Shown: piece after piece, positions 7,445-16,114 of the stretch
How positions within the stretch are numbered: position 1 is the first letter of the stretch
Layout of the letters: each line of letters starts with the position of its first letter
The notes under the pieces: generated by a model
What the model was told of the DNA's origin: nothing
The model's database searches: none
What the model saw: the letters and a program-made list of their open reading frames with translations, nothing else
NCBI RefSeq assembly: GCF_002744755.1
Contig: NZ_KZ319290.1
Coordinates: 319,750 to 383,749, forward strand
Direction: 5' to 3'
From: Leeuwenhoekiella nanhaiensis
GTDB lineage: Bacteria > Bacteroidota > Bacteroidia > Flavobacteriales > Flavobacteriaceae
Length of the DNA: 64,000 bases
Translations under genes and position numbers: made by a program

Positions 7445-8521
7445 ATGAAAATCTTAGACTGGTACATTTTAAAGCGTTATCTGGGTACTTTTATCACGAT
7501 GCTGTTGCTGTTTATCCCTATTGGGATAACCGTGAATCTGGCAGAAAAGATTGATAAAATGCTGGCTAATGAAGTGCCGTTTAGCGAAGTAGCCATCTAT
7601 TATCTCAATTTTACGATCTATTTTGCAAACCTGCTTTTTCCTCTGTTCTTATTTCTTTCGGTAATCTGGTTTACTTCTAAACTGGCCAATAACACCGAGG
7701 TAATTGCTTTCCTGAGTAGTGGAGTCTCGTTCTACCGTTTTCTCAGACCATATATAATAGGAGCAACTATAGTTTGTGTAGGTGCCTATATTTTAGGAAC
7801 CTATCTGGCTCCGGCAGCCAGTCGCGGGTTCAATGAGTTTTCGTACGAGTACTTAAAAAACAATAGAGACGCCCGGGAAACGAGTAACGTATATCGACAA
7901 ATCAATGACAACGATTACATTTATGTAAGCCGTTTTACGCCTTCAACCCGTATGGGGCAGAACTTTACACTGGAGCATTTTGAAGATAATACACTTCAAT
8001 ATAAGATTCAGGCGCGCAGTATTGTCTATATGCCCGAAGATTCCGTATATCGGCTTAACCAGTACAAAAAACGTATCGTTGGTAAAGAGGGGGATATTTT
8101 GATATCAGAGCCAAAGGTAGATACCACATTTTCATTCGATCTTGAAGATTTAACACCACTTGAGTACATTGCCGAAACCCTGACCACACCACGCCTGCGC
8201 GAATTTATCGCCAAAGAAAAAGCAAGGGGTTCTTCAGCTATTAATCGGTATGAAGTGGTATTGTACAAACGCTTCAGTTTGCCTGTAAGCGCCTATATTC
8301 TTACCATAATCGCGGTAGCGGTATCTTCTATGAAGCGCCGCGGTGGTATGGGGATTAATCTGGCTTTGGGTATTTCGCTTGCGTTTATATTTATTTTCTT
8401 CGACAAGGTTTTTGGAACCATTTCAGAGCAATCTGATTTTTCGCCTATGGTAGCGGTGTGGTTACCCAATCTGCTATTTGGTATTCTGGCGGTTTACTTG
8501 CTCAATTATGCAAAGCGCTAG
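7445..8521 (+). CDS. LptF/LptG family permease (YjgP/YjgQ)
   Basis: A 358-aa inner-membrane protein that starts at the base after the tgt stop. It has the family layout: an N-terminal LDWYILKRYLGTF segment, three early transmembrane helices, a periplasmic jellyroll-like middle (about residues 110-270) and three C-terminal helices with VAVSSMKRRGGMG between. LptF and LptG sit in the LptB2FG ABC complex that extracts LPS from the inner membrane. I cannot say which of the two paralogues this is. The next gene overlaps its 3' end by 14 bases. Confidence 0.88.
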   Translation: MKILDWYILKRYLGTFITMLLLFIPIGITVNLAEKIDKMLANEVPFSEVAIYYLNFTIYFANLLFPLFLFLSVIWFTSKLANNTEVIAFLSSGVSFYRFLRPYIIGATIVCVGAYILGTYLAPAASRGFNEFSYEYLKNNRDARETSNVYRQINDNDYIYVSRFTPSTRMGQNFTLEHFEDNTLQYKIQARSIVYMPEDSVYRLNQYKKRIVGKEGDILISEPKVDTTFSFDLEDLTPLEYIAETLTTPRLREFIAKEKARGSSAINRYEVVLYKRFSLPVSAYILTIIAVAVSSMKRRGGMGINLALGISLAFIFIFFDKVFGTISEQSDFSPMVAVWLPNLLFGILAVYLLNYAKR

Positions 8522-9419
8522 TCTCAAAGATTACCTGCATTTACACCTCATTGTCTTCATTTGGGGTTTTACCGCTGTTTTAGGCGCCCTGATCAGTATA
8601 GGTGCTTTAGAATTGGTGTGGTATCGCATGGGTTTAGCAAGTCTGGCAATTTTTGGATACCTCAAATTCAAAAAGATCCCTCTAATCACGAAACCCAAAG
8701 TCTTAACTCTTATGATAGGAGCCGGGATGCTCATCGCGCTGCATTGGATCACCTTTTTCGGAGCGATTAAAATGGCTAATGTTTCGGTTACTCTTGCGAT
8801 GATGAGCACCGGAGCGTTCTTTACGAGTATTCTCGAACCTCTATTTTATAAGCGAAAGATTATAGGCTACGAACTAGTTTTCGGTCTCCTGGTTATCGTG
8901 GGTTTGTATCTCATTTTTAATGTGGAAACGCGATACACCGCCGGAATTCTGGTCGCGCTTCTTTCTGCTTTGCTGGCCGCTTTTTTTACGTTGATAAACG
9001 GAAAATTGGTAAAAGAGCATCATCCGGTAAAGATTTCGTTTTTTGAAATGCTGTCAGGTGCCGGAAGCATCACCGTATTTCTGGCTTTGACTTCCCGGTT
9101 TGATTCCGTTTTTTTTAGTCTTCAGGTATCAGATTGGTGGTACCTGGCTATTTTGGCTCTGGTTTGTACCGCCTATGCGTTTATCGCTTCGGTAACTGTT
9201 ATGCGCAACCTTTCGCCCTATACCGTTATGCTTACCACAAACCTGGAACCGGTGTACGGTATCATTTTGGCCTTTATCATTTTAGGCGATGCCGAGCGGA
9301 TGCATACTGATTTTTACTTGGGAGCCGTTTTAATTTTGATCACAGTTATTTTAAACGGAATTTTTAAAACCCGCGAGCGTAAAAAACGTCGCCTATTGGA
9401 AAGCAATAAACTAACCTGA
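8508..9419 (+). CDS. DMT-superfamily transporter (EamA family)
   Basis: I start at ATG 8508 (303 aa), inside the last codons of the permease gene. The alternative start at 8478 adds only out-of-family residues. Ten hydrophobic helices are visible in two halves, each resembling an EamA repeat (FIWGFTAVLGALISIG and ALLAAFFTLINGKLV). The C-terminal half contains TTNLEPVYGIILAFIILGD, typical of the family. These are drug/metabolite exporters, and the substrate cannot be predicted. It is the third gene of the tgt operon. Confidence 0.85.
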   Translation: MQSASLKDYLHLHLIVFIWGFTAVLGALISIGALELVWYRMGLASLAIFGYLKFKKIPLITKPKVLTLMIGAGMLIALHWITFFGAIKMANVSVTLAMMSTGAFFTSILEPLFYKRKIIGYELVFGLLVIVGLYLIFNVETRYTAGILVALLSALLAAFFTLINGKLVKEHHPVKISFFEMLSGAGSITVFLALTSRFDSVFFSLQVSDWWYLAILALVCTAYAFIASVTVMRNLSPYTVMLTTNLEPVYGIILAFIILGDAERMHTDFYLGAVLILITVILNGIFKTRERKKRRLLESNKLT

Positions 9420-9466
9420 GGCAAGACCTCAAAGCATTAAAGTGCAACTGCTTTTGATTTCAATGC

Positions 9467-9486
9467 ATCCCGATAGCTATCGGGAT
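9467..9486. repeat. 20-bp perfect palindrome in the accA upstream region
   Basis: The sequence atcccgatagctatcgggat is its own reverse complement. A second imperfect copy (tcccgattatcgga) follows within 20 bases. The 255-base gap between the EamA gene and accA also carries a 12-bp inverted repeat (9485-9496 and 9634-9645). The palindrome could be a protein-binding site, a transcript hairpin or a dispersed intergenic repeat of this lineage. Confidence 0.75.
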
Positions 9487-9642
9487 AGCGCATTTAAGTC
9501 CCGATTATCGGATAAATGGTTTTTGTAAGTAGCTCTTTTTTTGAACCTTTGCACCTCGTAAAATGGAATTACTAAGGCTCGTATCTTAATTTTCAGAAGA
9601 TAAGCCACCCGGCATTTGTTCTCTAGTATCGAGTAAATGCGC

Positions 9643-9650
9643 TATATTTG
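9643..9650 (+). promoter_or_regulatory. Candidate -7 box for accA
   Basis: TATATTTG matches the Bacteroidetes -7 consensus TAnnTTTG and lies 24 bases before the accA ATG. The nearest TTTG that could serve as a -33 element is at 9615-9618, a spacing a few bases longer than usual, so the call is tentative. Confidence 0.4.
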
Positions 9651-9674
9651 TCAGCTAACTAAAATCTTCCCCTA

Positions 9675-10628
9675 ATGGAATATTTAGACTTTGAACAACC
9701 TATAAAAGAGCTTGAAGAACAGCTCGAAAAATGTACCCTAATAGGTCAGGAGAGTGACGTAGACGTCACCAATACCTGCAAGCAAATCGAGAAGAAGCTT
9801 AAAGAAACCAAGAAAGATCTTTATAAAAATCTTACACCCTGGCAGCGCGTTCAGCTTTCGCGTCATCCTAATCGCCCCTATACACTTGATTACATAAAGG
9901 CACTTTGCGGAGACACGTGGTTAGAACTTCACGGAGATCGAAATGTGAAGGATGATAAAGCGATGATTGGCGGTTTGGGTAAAATCGGTGATCAGAGTTT
10001 TATGCTTATCGGTCAGCAAAAAGGATATAATACGAAAACACGCCAGTACCGCAATTTTGGTATGGCAAACCCGGAAGGATACCGTAAGGCACTTCGTTTG
10101 ATGAAAAGCGCCGAAAAATTTGGTTTGCCGGTAGTCACTTTTATCGATACCCCGGGAGCATACCCCGGTCTGGAAGCAGAAGAGCGCGGACAGGGAGAAG
10201 CCATCGCCCGAAACATTTTGGAAATGACCCGCCTTAAAGTGCCCATTATCGTGTGTATTATAGGAGAGGGTGCCAGTGGCGGTGCTTTGGGTATAGGTGT
10301 AGGCGATAAGGTGCTGATGCTTGAAAATACCTGGTACTCGGTTATTTCGCCGGAATCATGCTCGTCTATTCTCTGGAGAAGCTGGGAATTTAAAGAGCAG
10401 GCTGCAGAAGCGCTTAAGCTTACCGCAACCGATATGAAGAAACAAAAACTTATTGACGAGATCGTAAAAGAACCTCTTGGAGGAGCGCACAGCGACCGTC
10501 AAAAAACCTTTGATACGGTAAAAGAAAAGATTCTACAAGCCTATGATGAGTTTAAAAACTTATCACCAACCGATTTGATTAAAAAACGGATGGATAAATA
10601 TTCTGAAATGGGAGTTTTCAAAGGCTAA
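9675..10628 (+). CDS. accA: Acetyl-CoA carboxylase carboxyltransferase, alpha subunit
   Basis: A 317-aa protein, the standard length. It opens with [16 protein letters not shown], a helical N-terminus typical of AccA, and carries [20 protein letters not shown]. The crotonase-like carboxyltransferase core includes [18 protein letters not shown], and [15 protein letters not shown], which lines the oxyanion hole. It transfers carboxyl from biotin to acetyl-CoA together with AccD, which is not in this window. It is followed by a terminator and is probably a single-gene unit. Confidence 0.96.
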   Translation: MEYLDFEQPIKELEEQLEKCTLIGQESDVDVTNTCKQIEKKLKETKKDLYKNLTPWQRVQLSRHPNRPYTLDYIKALCGDTWLELHGDRNVKDDKAMIGGLGKIGDQSFMLIGQQKGYNTKTRQYRNFGMANPEGYRKALRLMKSAEKFGLPVVTFIDTPGAYPGLEAEERGQGEAIARNILEMTRLKVPIIVCIIGEGASGGALGIGVGDKVLMLENTWYSVISPESCSSILWRSWEFKEQAAEALKLTATDMKKQKLIDEIVKEPLGGAHSDRQKTFDTVKEKILQAYDEFKNLSPTDLIKKRMDKYSEMGVFKG

Positions 10629-10653
10629 AAGACTTAAACATCACTTGTCATTA

Positions 10654-10684
10654 AAATCCGGAGTTTTTGACTCTGGATTTTTTT
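10654..10684 (+). terminator. Intrinsic terminator after accA
   Basis: Arms aaatccggagt (10654-10664) and actctggattt (10670-10680) pair over 11 bp with one G-T wobble, followed by a T-run. It lies 26 bases after the accA stop. Confidence 0.8.
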
Positions 10685-10760
10685 ATGGTTGTTAACAAGA
10701 TTATTTAGTTATCAACAATCATATTGTTAACTTGTAGTGAACAACGACCGGTCAAAAAAC

Positions 10761-10792
10761 TTGAACTGCCCTTAACATTTTTTTTACATTCG
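10761..10792 (+). promoter_or_regulatory. Candidate promoter of dnaB
   Basis: TTG at 10761-10763 and TACATTCG at 10785-10792 are 21 bases apart. This fits the flavobacterial TTG-N17..23-TAnnTTTG pattern with one mismatch. The ATG follows five bases later, which would give a very short leader or a leaderless mRNA, so other starts are possible. Confidence 0.35.
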
Positions 10793-10797
10793 TCCTC

Positions 10798-12360
10798 ATG
10801 GAAAACCTAAAGACCAAACCTAACTATATAATTCCGTCTAAGGATGTTATTGCCCTTGAGAAGGGTAAAATACCGCCTCAAGCAATTGATTTAGAGCAAG
10901 TTGTTCTTGGGGCGATGATGATTGATAAAAAGGGTGTTGATGAAATCATTGACATTCTAAGCCCCGAAGTTTTCTATAAAGAAGCCCATCAACATATCTA
11001 TGATGCCATAAGATCACTCTTTGAAAACGGGGAGCCTATTGACTTATTAACCGTTTCTGAGCAGCTCAAGCAAATGGCTAAGCTTGACAAGGCCGGGGGC
11101 GACTATTATCTGATTCAACTTACCCAAAAAGTATCTTCTTCGGCTCACATAGAGTACCACGCGCGTATCATTTTGCAGAAATACATTCAGCGAAGCCTCA
11201 TTAAGATTTCTAACGAAATTATTGAAGAAGCTTACGATGAGACTACAGATGTATTTGACCTGTTAGACAACGCCGAAAGTAAACTGTACGAGGTAACTCA
11301 GGGAAATATTAAGCGTAGTTCAGAAACAGCACAGAGTCTGGTTATTCAGGCTAAAAAGAAAATTGAAGAAATTTCAAATAAGGAAGGTCTATCCGGTATT
11401 CCCTCAGGCTTTGACCGTCTCGATAAGCTTACTTCCGGGTGGCAGCCCAGTGATTTGATTATCGTTGCGGCACGTCCGGGTATGGGTAAAACGGCATTAA
11501 CCTTGTCTATGGCGCGAAACATCGCCGTAGGCCAGGGCATACCGGTAGCATTCTTCTCACTCGAGATGGCTTCGGTACAGTTGATTACCCGTTTGATATC
11601 TTCAGAAACCGGTCTTTCTTCAGAGAAGTTGCGTACCGGAAAGCTTGAAAAACACGAGTGGGAGCAACTTAACGTAAAAGTAAAGAGTCTGGAGAAAGCT
11701 CCGCTTTTTATTGATGATACACCGTCGCTTTCGATCTTCGACCTGCGTGCAAAAGCACGTCGTCTCGCCTCACAACACGGTATTAGAATGATCATCATTG
11801 ACTACCTGCAGTTGATGACCGCAGGAGGCAGCCAGAAAAACGGTAACCGTGAACAGGAAATCTCCATGATCTCGCGTAACCTTAAAGCTTTGGCAAAAGA
11901 ACTTGATGTGCCGGTAATCGCGCTATCACAGCTTTCACGTGCGGTAGAGACCCGTGGTGGCAGTAAGCGTCCGTTGCTTTCTGACCTTCGGGAATCTGGT
12001 GCGATTGAGCAGGATGCAGATATTGTATCGTTTATCTACCGTCCCGAATACTATAAAATTGATGAGTGGGATGATGAAGAACGCAGCCCTACAGATGGGC
12101 AGGCCGAATTTATCGTAGCCAAGCACCGTAACGGGGGACTTGAAAATATCAGGCTGAAGTTTATTGGCCATCTGGGTAAATTTGATAACCTCGATGATTT
12201 CAGTACGCCCTACCAGTTTGAGTCGGCGATGAACCAAAACGCCGCGGCAAACGATGATACTTTTAGACCCGACACCTTCCCAACTCCTGATCAGGCTTTT
12301 GGAAGCAGTATGAATGATGGTGGTTTTGACCGCGACGGGGAAGATGAAGTTCCTTTTTAA
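10798..12360 (+). CDS. dnaB: Replicative DNA helicase
   Basis: A 520-aa hexameric helicase that unwinds DNA ahead of the replication fork. The N-terminal DnaB domain begins near IPPQAIDLEQVVLGAMM, a linker helix region follows, and then the RecA-like motor. Its Walker A is ARPGMGKTAL near residue 224, Walker B is MIIIDYLQLM, and later come SQLSRAVETR and DLRESGAIEQDADIV. The last 60 residues are Asn/Asp-rich, low in complexity and end in DEVPF, a tail usual for flavobacterial DnaB. No intein interrupts the motor. Confidence 0.97.
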   Translation: MENLKTKPNYIIPSKDVIALEKGKIPPQAIDLEQVVLGAMMIDKKGVDEIIDILSPEVFYKEAHQHIYDAIRSLFENGEPIDLLTVSEQLKQMAKLDKAGGDYYLIQLTQKVSSSAHIEYHARIILQKYIQRSLIKISNEIIEEAYDETTDVFDLLDNAESKLYEVTQGNIKRSSETAQSLVIQAKKKIEEISNKEGLSGIPSGFDRLDKLTSGWQPSDLIIVAARPGMGKTALTLSMARNIAVGQGIPVAFFSLEMASVQLITRLISSETGLSSEKLRTGKLEKHEWEQLNVKVKSLEKAPLFIDDTPSLSIFDLRAKARRLASQHGIRMIIIDYLQLMTAGGSQKNGNREQEISMISRNLKALAKELDVPVIALSQLSRAVETRGGSKRPLLSDLRESGAIEQDADIVSFIYRPEYYKIDEWDDEERSPTDGQAEFIVAKHRNGGLENIRLKFIGHLGKFDNLDDFSTPYQFESAMNQNAAANDDTFRPDTFPTPDQAFGSSMNDGGFDRDGEDEVPF

Positions 12361-12393
12361 TTCAATTTAGACTGTTAGACTGGTTATATATCT

Positions 12394-12427
12394 AAAAAGG
12401 AAGCCGCTAAAAGGGCTTCCTTTTTTT
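12394..12427 (+). terminator. Intrinsic terminator after dnaB
   Basis: A 12-bp inverted repeat, aaaaaggaagcc (12394-12405) and ggcttccttttt (12414-12425), is followed by further T residues, 33 bases after the dnaB stop. Confidence 0.85.
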
Positions 12428-12455
12428 ATTTTTAGAATCGAAATTTCAACAACTC

Positions 12456-13016
12456 ATGAATCTCATTAAAAAGATTGCTTTTACTCTTTTTGCTTTTTTT
12501 CTGGCTTATCAGGTTTATGTTCTAATGGTGTCATTCATTCGTTTGGAGCCCGTTTCAATTTCTATAGGCATTCAGTTTGTACTGGCATTTTTATTGAGTC
12601 TTTGTATCACCGGCGTTTTTGCTTTTTTGGGTTTTGTATATCCTACCCATAAAATTTTACCTCACGGCTATTATGTGATCCGCCATCCCGAAAGACTGAA
12701 AAGGCTCTACGCTGTTGCTCAGGTTGAATATTTCAGAAAAGCGCTTCTGTTATTTTTTTGGGGAAGAACAGCAAATAGGAAAAAGTATTTTGACGGCTCA
12801 CGACAAGGCATTAAAAATTTTATGTATCAGACCAAACAATCAGAATTTGGCCATCTGGGTGCATTTTTAGTCACATTTCTGGCCTGCTTAATACTCCTTT
12901 ATTTTAGTTTTTATTGGCTTGCGGGCTTTTCGTTTTTGATCAATATTGTAGGCAATGCGTATCCGGTTATCCTTCAGCGCTATCACCGCATACGTATAGG
13001 TCGCCTTTTTAATTAG
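12456..13016 (+). CDS. Membrane protein of unknown function (possible CrtO-like acyltransferase)
   Basis: A 186-aa integral membrane protein. Hydrophobic segments lie at about residues 5-27, 33-58 and 128-160. A basic amphipathic middle (HPERLKRLY..GRTANRKKYFDGSRQG) separates them. The C-terminus reads GNAYPVILQRYHRIRIGRL. The NxYPxxLQRYxRxR pattern recalls glycosyl-4,4'-diaponeurosporenoate acyltransferase-type (CrtO) proteins, but no carotenoid gene is nearby and I hold this weakly. A leaderless-looking ATG follows the dnaB terminator by 29 bases. Confidence 0.7.
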   Translation: MNLIKKIAFTLFAFFLAYQVYVLMVSFIRLEPVSISIGIQFVLAFLLSLCITGVFAFLGFVYPTHKILPHGYYVIRHPERLKRLYAVAQVEYFRKALLLFFWGRTANRKKYFDGSRQGIKNFMYQTKQSEFGHLGAFLVTFLACLILLYFSFYWLAGFSFLINIVGNAYPVILQRYHRIRIGRLFN

Positions 13017-13094
13017 CTTATTAAATCCTTTGAAGGAATATGATTTACAGATACTAGGCATATTCTTTGCAACGTTGTATTTTAAGCAACGCTT

Positions 13095-14399
13095 ATGAAA
13101 ACAAACTTTACTTACTCAAATACTTCAAGTCAGGCACGACTAAGAGCCCTCCTTATCGGGGTTTTATTGTTTGCTTTTACAATACCGGCAATGGCCTCTT
13201 ACGTTTTGATCCCTATGGATGCCGATAGCCAAAAGGAACATCTCAAAGCCTACGGAATCACCTACTGGACGCTGGCCAAACAGCAAAAAGTAAAATGGTT
13301 GCTCAATTATCGCGGCGGATCTTTTCTGCTTCCGGATACCGAAGAATTACAGAAAGAATGCAAGATTCGCGGGGTTTCTTTTGAAGTGATTAGTGATGCT
13401 AAAGCCGAAAGTATTTTGGCAGAAATAGAAAGTCCGTCTCAAAATATGGAAGCCGTAGTGCTCGAGAAAGCTCCTAAAGTTGCGGTTTATACCCCCGATG
13501 GAACAGCGCCCTGGGATGACGCGGTTACCATGGTTTTAGAATATGCCGAAATTCCATACACCAAAATCTACGATCGTGAAGTGCTTGCAGACGAACTGGT
13601 ACTTTACGACTGGTTGCATTTACACCACGAGGACTTTACGGGGCAGTACGGTAAATTTTACGGCTCGTATCGCGCGGCTCCCTGGTACATTAAAGACAAA
13701 CAGGATGCAGAGGCATTAGCGGCAGATTTGGGTTATGACAAAGTTTCTCAGGAAAAACTGGCTGTTGCCAATAAAATAAGTGATTACGTCATAGGTGGCG
13801 GTTTTATGTTTGCGATGTGTAGCGCTACAGACAGTTTTGATATCGCGCTTTCTGCGGAAGGTGTAGATATTTGTGAACCTATGTTTGACGGCGATGCTTC
13901 AGACCCTAACTATCAGAGCAGAATCAGCTTTGAGCGAACGTTTGCCTTTCAGGACTTTATACTTGAAAAAAATCCGGCGCGCTATGAATTTTCGAGTATC
14001 GACACTACGCCCTATCGCAGGGTAAACGCCGATACCGATTATTTCAGTTTGAAAAGTTTTTCTGCGAAATGGGATCCTGTACCCACGATGTTGTGCCAAA
14101 ACCACACTGCTTTAGTCAAAGGTTTTATGGGACAAACCACGGCCTACAACGCAGAGCAAATCAAACCCCAGGTTTTGGTTATGGGTGAAAACAAGGCTAA
14201 TGGTGAAGCGCGTTACATCCACGGGGTGAAGGGAAAAGGCTTCTTCACGTTTTACGGAGGCCACGATCCTGAAGATTATCAGCATCGGGTAGGTGACCCT
14301 AAAACCGAATTGAGACTACATCCTACAAGTCCGGGTTACCGACTTATTTTAAATAATATTTTGTTTCCGGCTGCTAAAAAGAAAAAGCAAAAAACATGA
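13095..14399 (+). CDS. Secreted GATase1-like protein ('asparagine synthetase B' by common label)
   Basis: A 434-aa protein with an N-terminal membrane/signal segment (ALLIGVLLFAFTIPAMA, about residues 18-35). It resembles proteins commonly labelled asparagine synthetase B in Flavobacteria, but I see no AsnB elements: no N-terminal catalytic Cys and no SGGxDS pyrophosphatase loop. A Rossmann-like, class-I-amidotransferase-type fold seems likelier: VAVYTPDGTAPWDDAVTMVL, then YVIGGGFMFAMCSATDSFD, where a Cys follows a Gly-rich elbow. Residues FYGGHDPEDYQHRVGD near the end are also conserved-looking. The next gene overlaps by four bases (ATGA), so the two are coupled. Function unknown. Confidence 0.8.
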   Translation: MKTNFTYSNTSSQARLRALLIGVLLFAFTIPAMASYVLIPMDADSQKEHLKAYGITYWTLAKQQKVKWLLNYRGGSFLLPDTEELQKECKIRGVSFEVISDAKAESILAEIESPSQNMEAVVLEKAPKVAVYTPDGTAPWDDAVTMVLEYAEIPYTKIYDREVLADELVLYDWLHLHHEDFTGQYGKFYGSYRAAPWYIKDKQDAEALAADLGYDKVSQEKLAVANKISDYVIGGGFMFAMCSATDSFDIALSAEGVDICEPMFDGDASDPNYQSRISFERTFAFQDFILEKNPARYEFSSIDTTPYRRVNADTDYFSLKSFSAKWDPVPTMLCQNHTALVKGFMGQTTAYNAEQIKPQVLVMGENKANGEARYIHGVKGKGFFTFYGGHDPEDYQHRVGDPKTELRLHPTSPGYRLILNNILFPAAKKKKQKT

Positions 14400-15025
14400 T
14401 ACGCTTACTGCATACGACGATCTTTTCATTTTTTCTGGGACTTTCGCCTTTAGGTGAAAAGGGTTTTGCTGTAAACAGCCCGGATCGTAAGACTGAACTT
14501 GAGACCGGGTCGAAAGACGACTATGTTTTTCGTATTCCTAACAAAAACGTATGCTTTAGTTGGGAACCCAACAAAAGATTGAGTTGGTCTGATTTTAGAG
14601 GAATGCCAGACCGAAGCTCTACCTATGCAGCTACGGCCAATACAGGAATCAGTCATACGTATGCGATAGACTCTCGGGGTTATTTAATTAAAAAAGCGTC
14701 TCGGGTTTATGCGAATTTCTACCCAAATCTTTCCTGGTACGTCCCAAAGTTGATCAATGAGACAACTCTGGCGCACGAGCAAACCCATTTCGACATTTCG
14801 GAACTTCATGCACGCATACTGCGTAAAACCATCGCTGAATACAGATTTACCCGCAATTCAAAAGCCGAAATTCAGGCTATTTATCAAAAGGTAGAAAAGG
14901 CACGTAAGGCGATGCAGGTAGATTTTGACCGTCAAACAAATCATTCGGTTGACCGTCAAAAGGAACGGGCCTGGGAAGCTCACATTGCACAATTGCTTCA
15001 TAAATACAGACATTGGGCAAGTTAA
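14396..15025 (+). CDS. Secreted HExxH protein, DUF922-like putative zinc protease
   Basis: A 209-aa protein with a signal-like start (LLHTTIFSFFLGLSPLG). The WEPNKRLSWSDFRGMPD opening and the HEQTHFDISELHAR segment (residues 127-140) match what is seen in DUF922 proteins, predicted zinc-dependent peptidases. His127, Glu128 and His131 form the metal and catalytic set. The C-terminal third is basic and helical. Its start lies in the stop of the upstream gene (ATGA), so the two secreted products are made together and may act on each other. No substrate is known. Confidence 0.75.
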   Translation: MIRLLHTTIFSFFLGLSPLGEKGFAVNSPDRKTELETGSKDDYVFRIPNKNVCFSWEPNKRLSWSDFRGMPDRSSTYAATANTGISHTYAIDSRGYLIKKASRVYANFYPNLSWYVPKLINETTLAHEQTHFDISELHARILRKTIAEYRFTRNSKAEIQAIYQKVEKARKAMQVDFDRQTNHSVDRQKERAWEAHIAQLLHKYRHWAS

Positions 15026-15105
15026 GTTCTGCCAATAAGCAACGTTAATCTTCTGTTAGGGAGGGGGCTCGTTTTACTGAAGTCATTTATTTTTAAAAGA
15101 AAAAC

Positions 15106-15315
15106 ATGATACGAGAAGGAAGCGAAGTAAAATGGAAATGGGGTAATGGTACGGCAACAGGTACCGTAAAAAAAACCTATTCTAAAGAAGTAACTAAAAC
15201 CATTGATGGTTCTGAAATCACCCGTAAAGGAGAAGAAGGGAACAAAGCCCTTTATATCGAACAGGAAGATGGTGCTAAAGTTTTAAAACTGGAAAGCGAA
15301 GTTCAAAAAGCCTAA
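15106..15315 (+). CDS. Small DUF2945 (HVA1/TUDOR-like) protein
   Basis: A 69-aa protein. The opening IREGSEVKWKWGNGTATGTV, followed by KGEEGNKALYIEQEDGAKVLKLESEV, fits the small DUF2945 / hypervirulence-associated TUDOR-like family, a compact beta-barrel of unknown role. An A-rich leader (gaaaaac) precedes the ATG. It ends 4 bases before the YrdC/Sua5 gene, so the two are probably co-transcribed. Confidence 0.7.
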   Translation: MIREGSEVKWKWGNGTATGTVKKTYSKEVTKTIDGSEITRKGEEGNKALYIEQEDGAKVLKLESEVQKA

Positions 15316-15319
15316 AACT

Positions 15320-15937
15320 ATGGCGGAATTTATAAAAGTTTACGAAGATAATCCCAGCGAGCGGGAGATCAAACGTATCGTCAAGATTCTCAAAAATGAC
15401 GGAGTGATTATCTACCCCACAGATACTGTTTATGGTTTGGGATGCGATATTACCAGTAATCGCGCTTTGGAGCGTGTTGCACAGTTGCGGGGGGTAAAAT
15501 TAGATAAAGCTAATTTTTCATTTATATGTGAAGATTTAAGCAACCTTTCCGATTATGTCAGACAGATCGATACGCCTACATTCAAATTGCTGAAGCGAGC
15601 GCTTCCGGGTCCTTATACCTTTATTTTGCCGGGCAATAATAATTTGCCAACCGTATTCAAGAAGAAAAAAACGGTTGGTATACGCGTGCCCGATAACGCC
15701 ATTGCCCGCGCGATCGTTAAGGAGTTGGGAAATCCCATTATTTCGACTTCTATACGTGATGAAGATGAGGTGATTGAATATACCACAGACCCCGAGCTGA
15801 TTTTAGAAAAATGGGAGAAGCTGGTTGATGCTGTCGTAGATGGCGGCTATGGAGGGAATATTCCATCAACCGTGATAGATCTTACCAGTGGAGAAGCTGT
15901 CCTGATACGGGAAGGAAAAGGAGAGCTTACTATTTAG
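15320..15937 (+). CDS. YrdC/Sua5-family protein (L-threonylcarbamoyladenylate synthase or YciO-like)
   Basis: A 205-aa single-domain YrdC protein. Marks are GVIIYPTDTVYGLGCD near residue 30, KANFSFIC, a LPGPYTFIL segment, TVGIRVPDN and the ISTSIRDED loop. TsaC/Sua5 makes threonylcarbamoyl-AMP for the t6A37 modification of ANN-reading tRNAs, a step shared with TsaD, encoded at 21306-22358. The gene lacks the Sua5 C-terminal domain and resembles the YciO branch (KLDKANFSFIC), so activity in t6A synthesis is plausible but not certain. Confidence 0.85.
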   Translation: MAEFIKVYEDNPSEREIKRIVKILKNDGVIIYPTDTVYGLGCDITSNRALERVAQLRGVKLDKANFSFICEDLSNLSDYVRQIDTPTFKLLKRALPGPYTFILPGNNNLPTVFKKKKTVGIRVPDNAIARAIVKELGNPIISTSIRDEDEVIEYTTDPELILEKWEKLVDAVVDGGYGGNIPSTVIDLTSGEAVLIREGKGELTI

Positions 15938-15974
15938 AAAAAATACAGAAATACGGTTAAAGTCGTATTAAACA

Positions 15975-16008
15975 GAAGCCCCGGGTAAAGAATTTTATCC
16001 GGGGCTTC
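15975..16008 (+). terminator. Hairpin after the YrdC/Sua5 gene
   Basis: A GC-rich 10-bp inverted repeat gaagccccgg (15975-15984) and ccggggcttc (15999-16008) around an AT-rich loop. The T-run afterwards is poor, so it may stabilise mRNA ends rather than terminate efficiently. Confidence 0.6.
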
Positions 16009-16114
16009 GTAATTTATGTACAATCCAGAAAAGCATTATAAATTCTGTTCTCCTTAAGACTATAAGCCTATTCTGGAAAAATCAACTCCCGTTTCCGGGA
16101 ACAAAAAAAATACT

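Noticed and set aside
11346-11798. 150-codon antisense ORF inside dnaB
   Set aside because: It mirrors the conserved motor domain of dnaB, has no family resemblance or leader, and arises from codon bias on the opposite strand.
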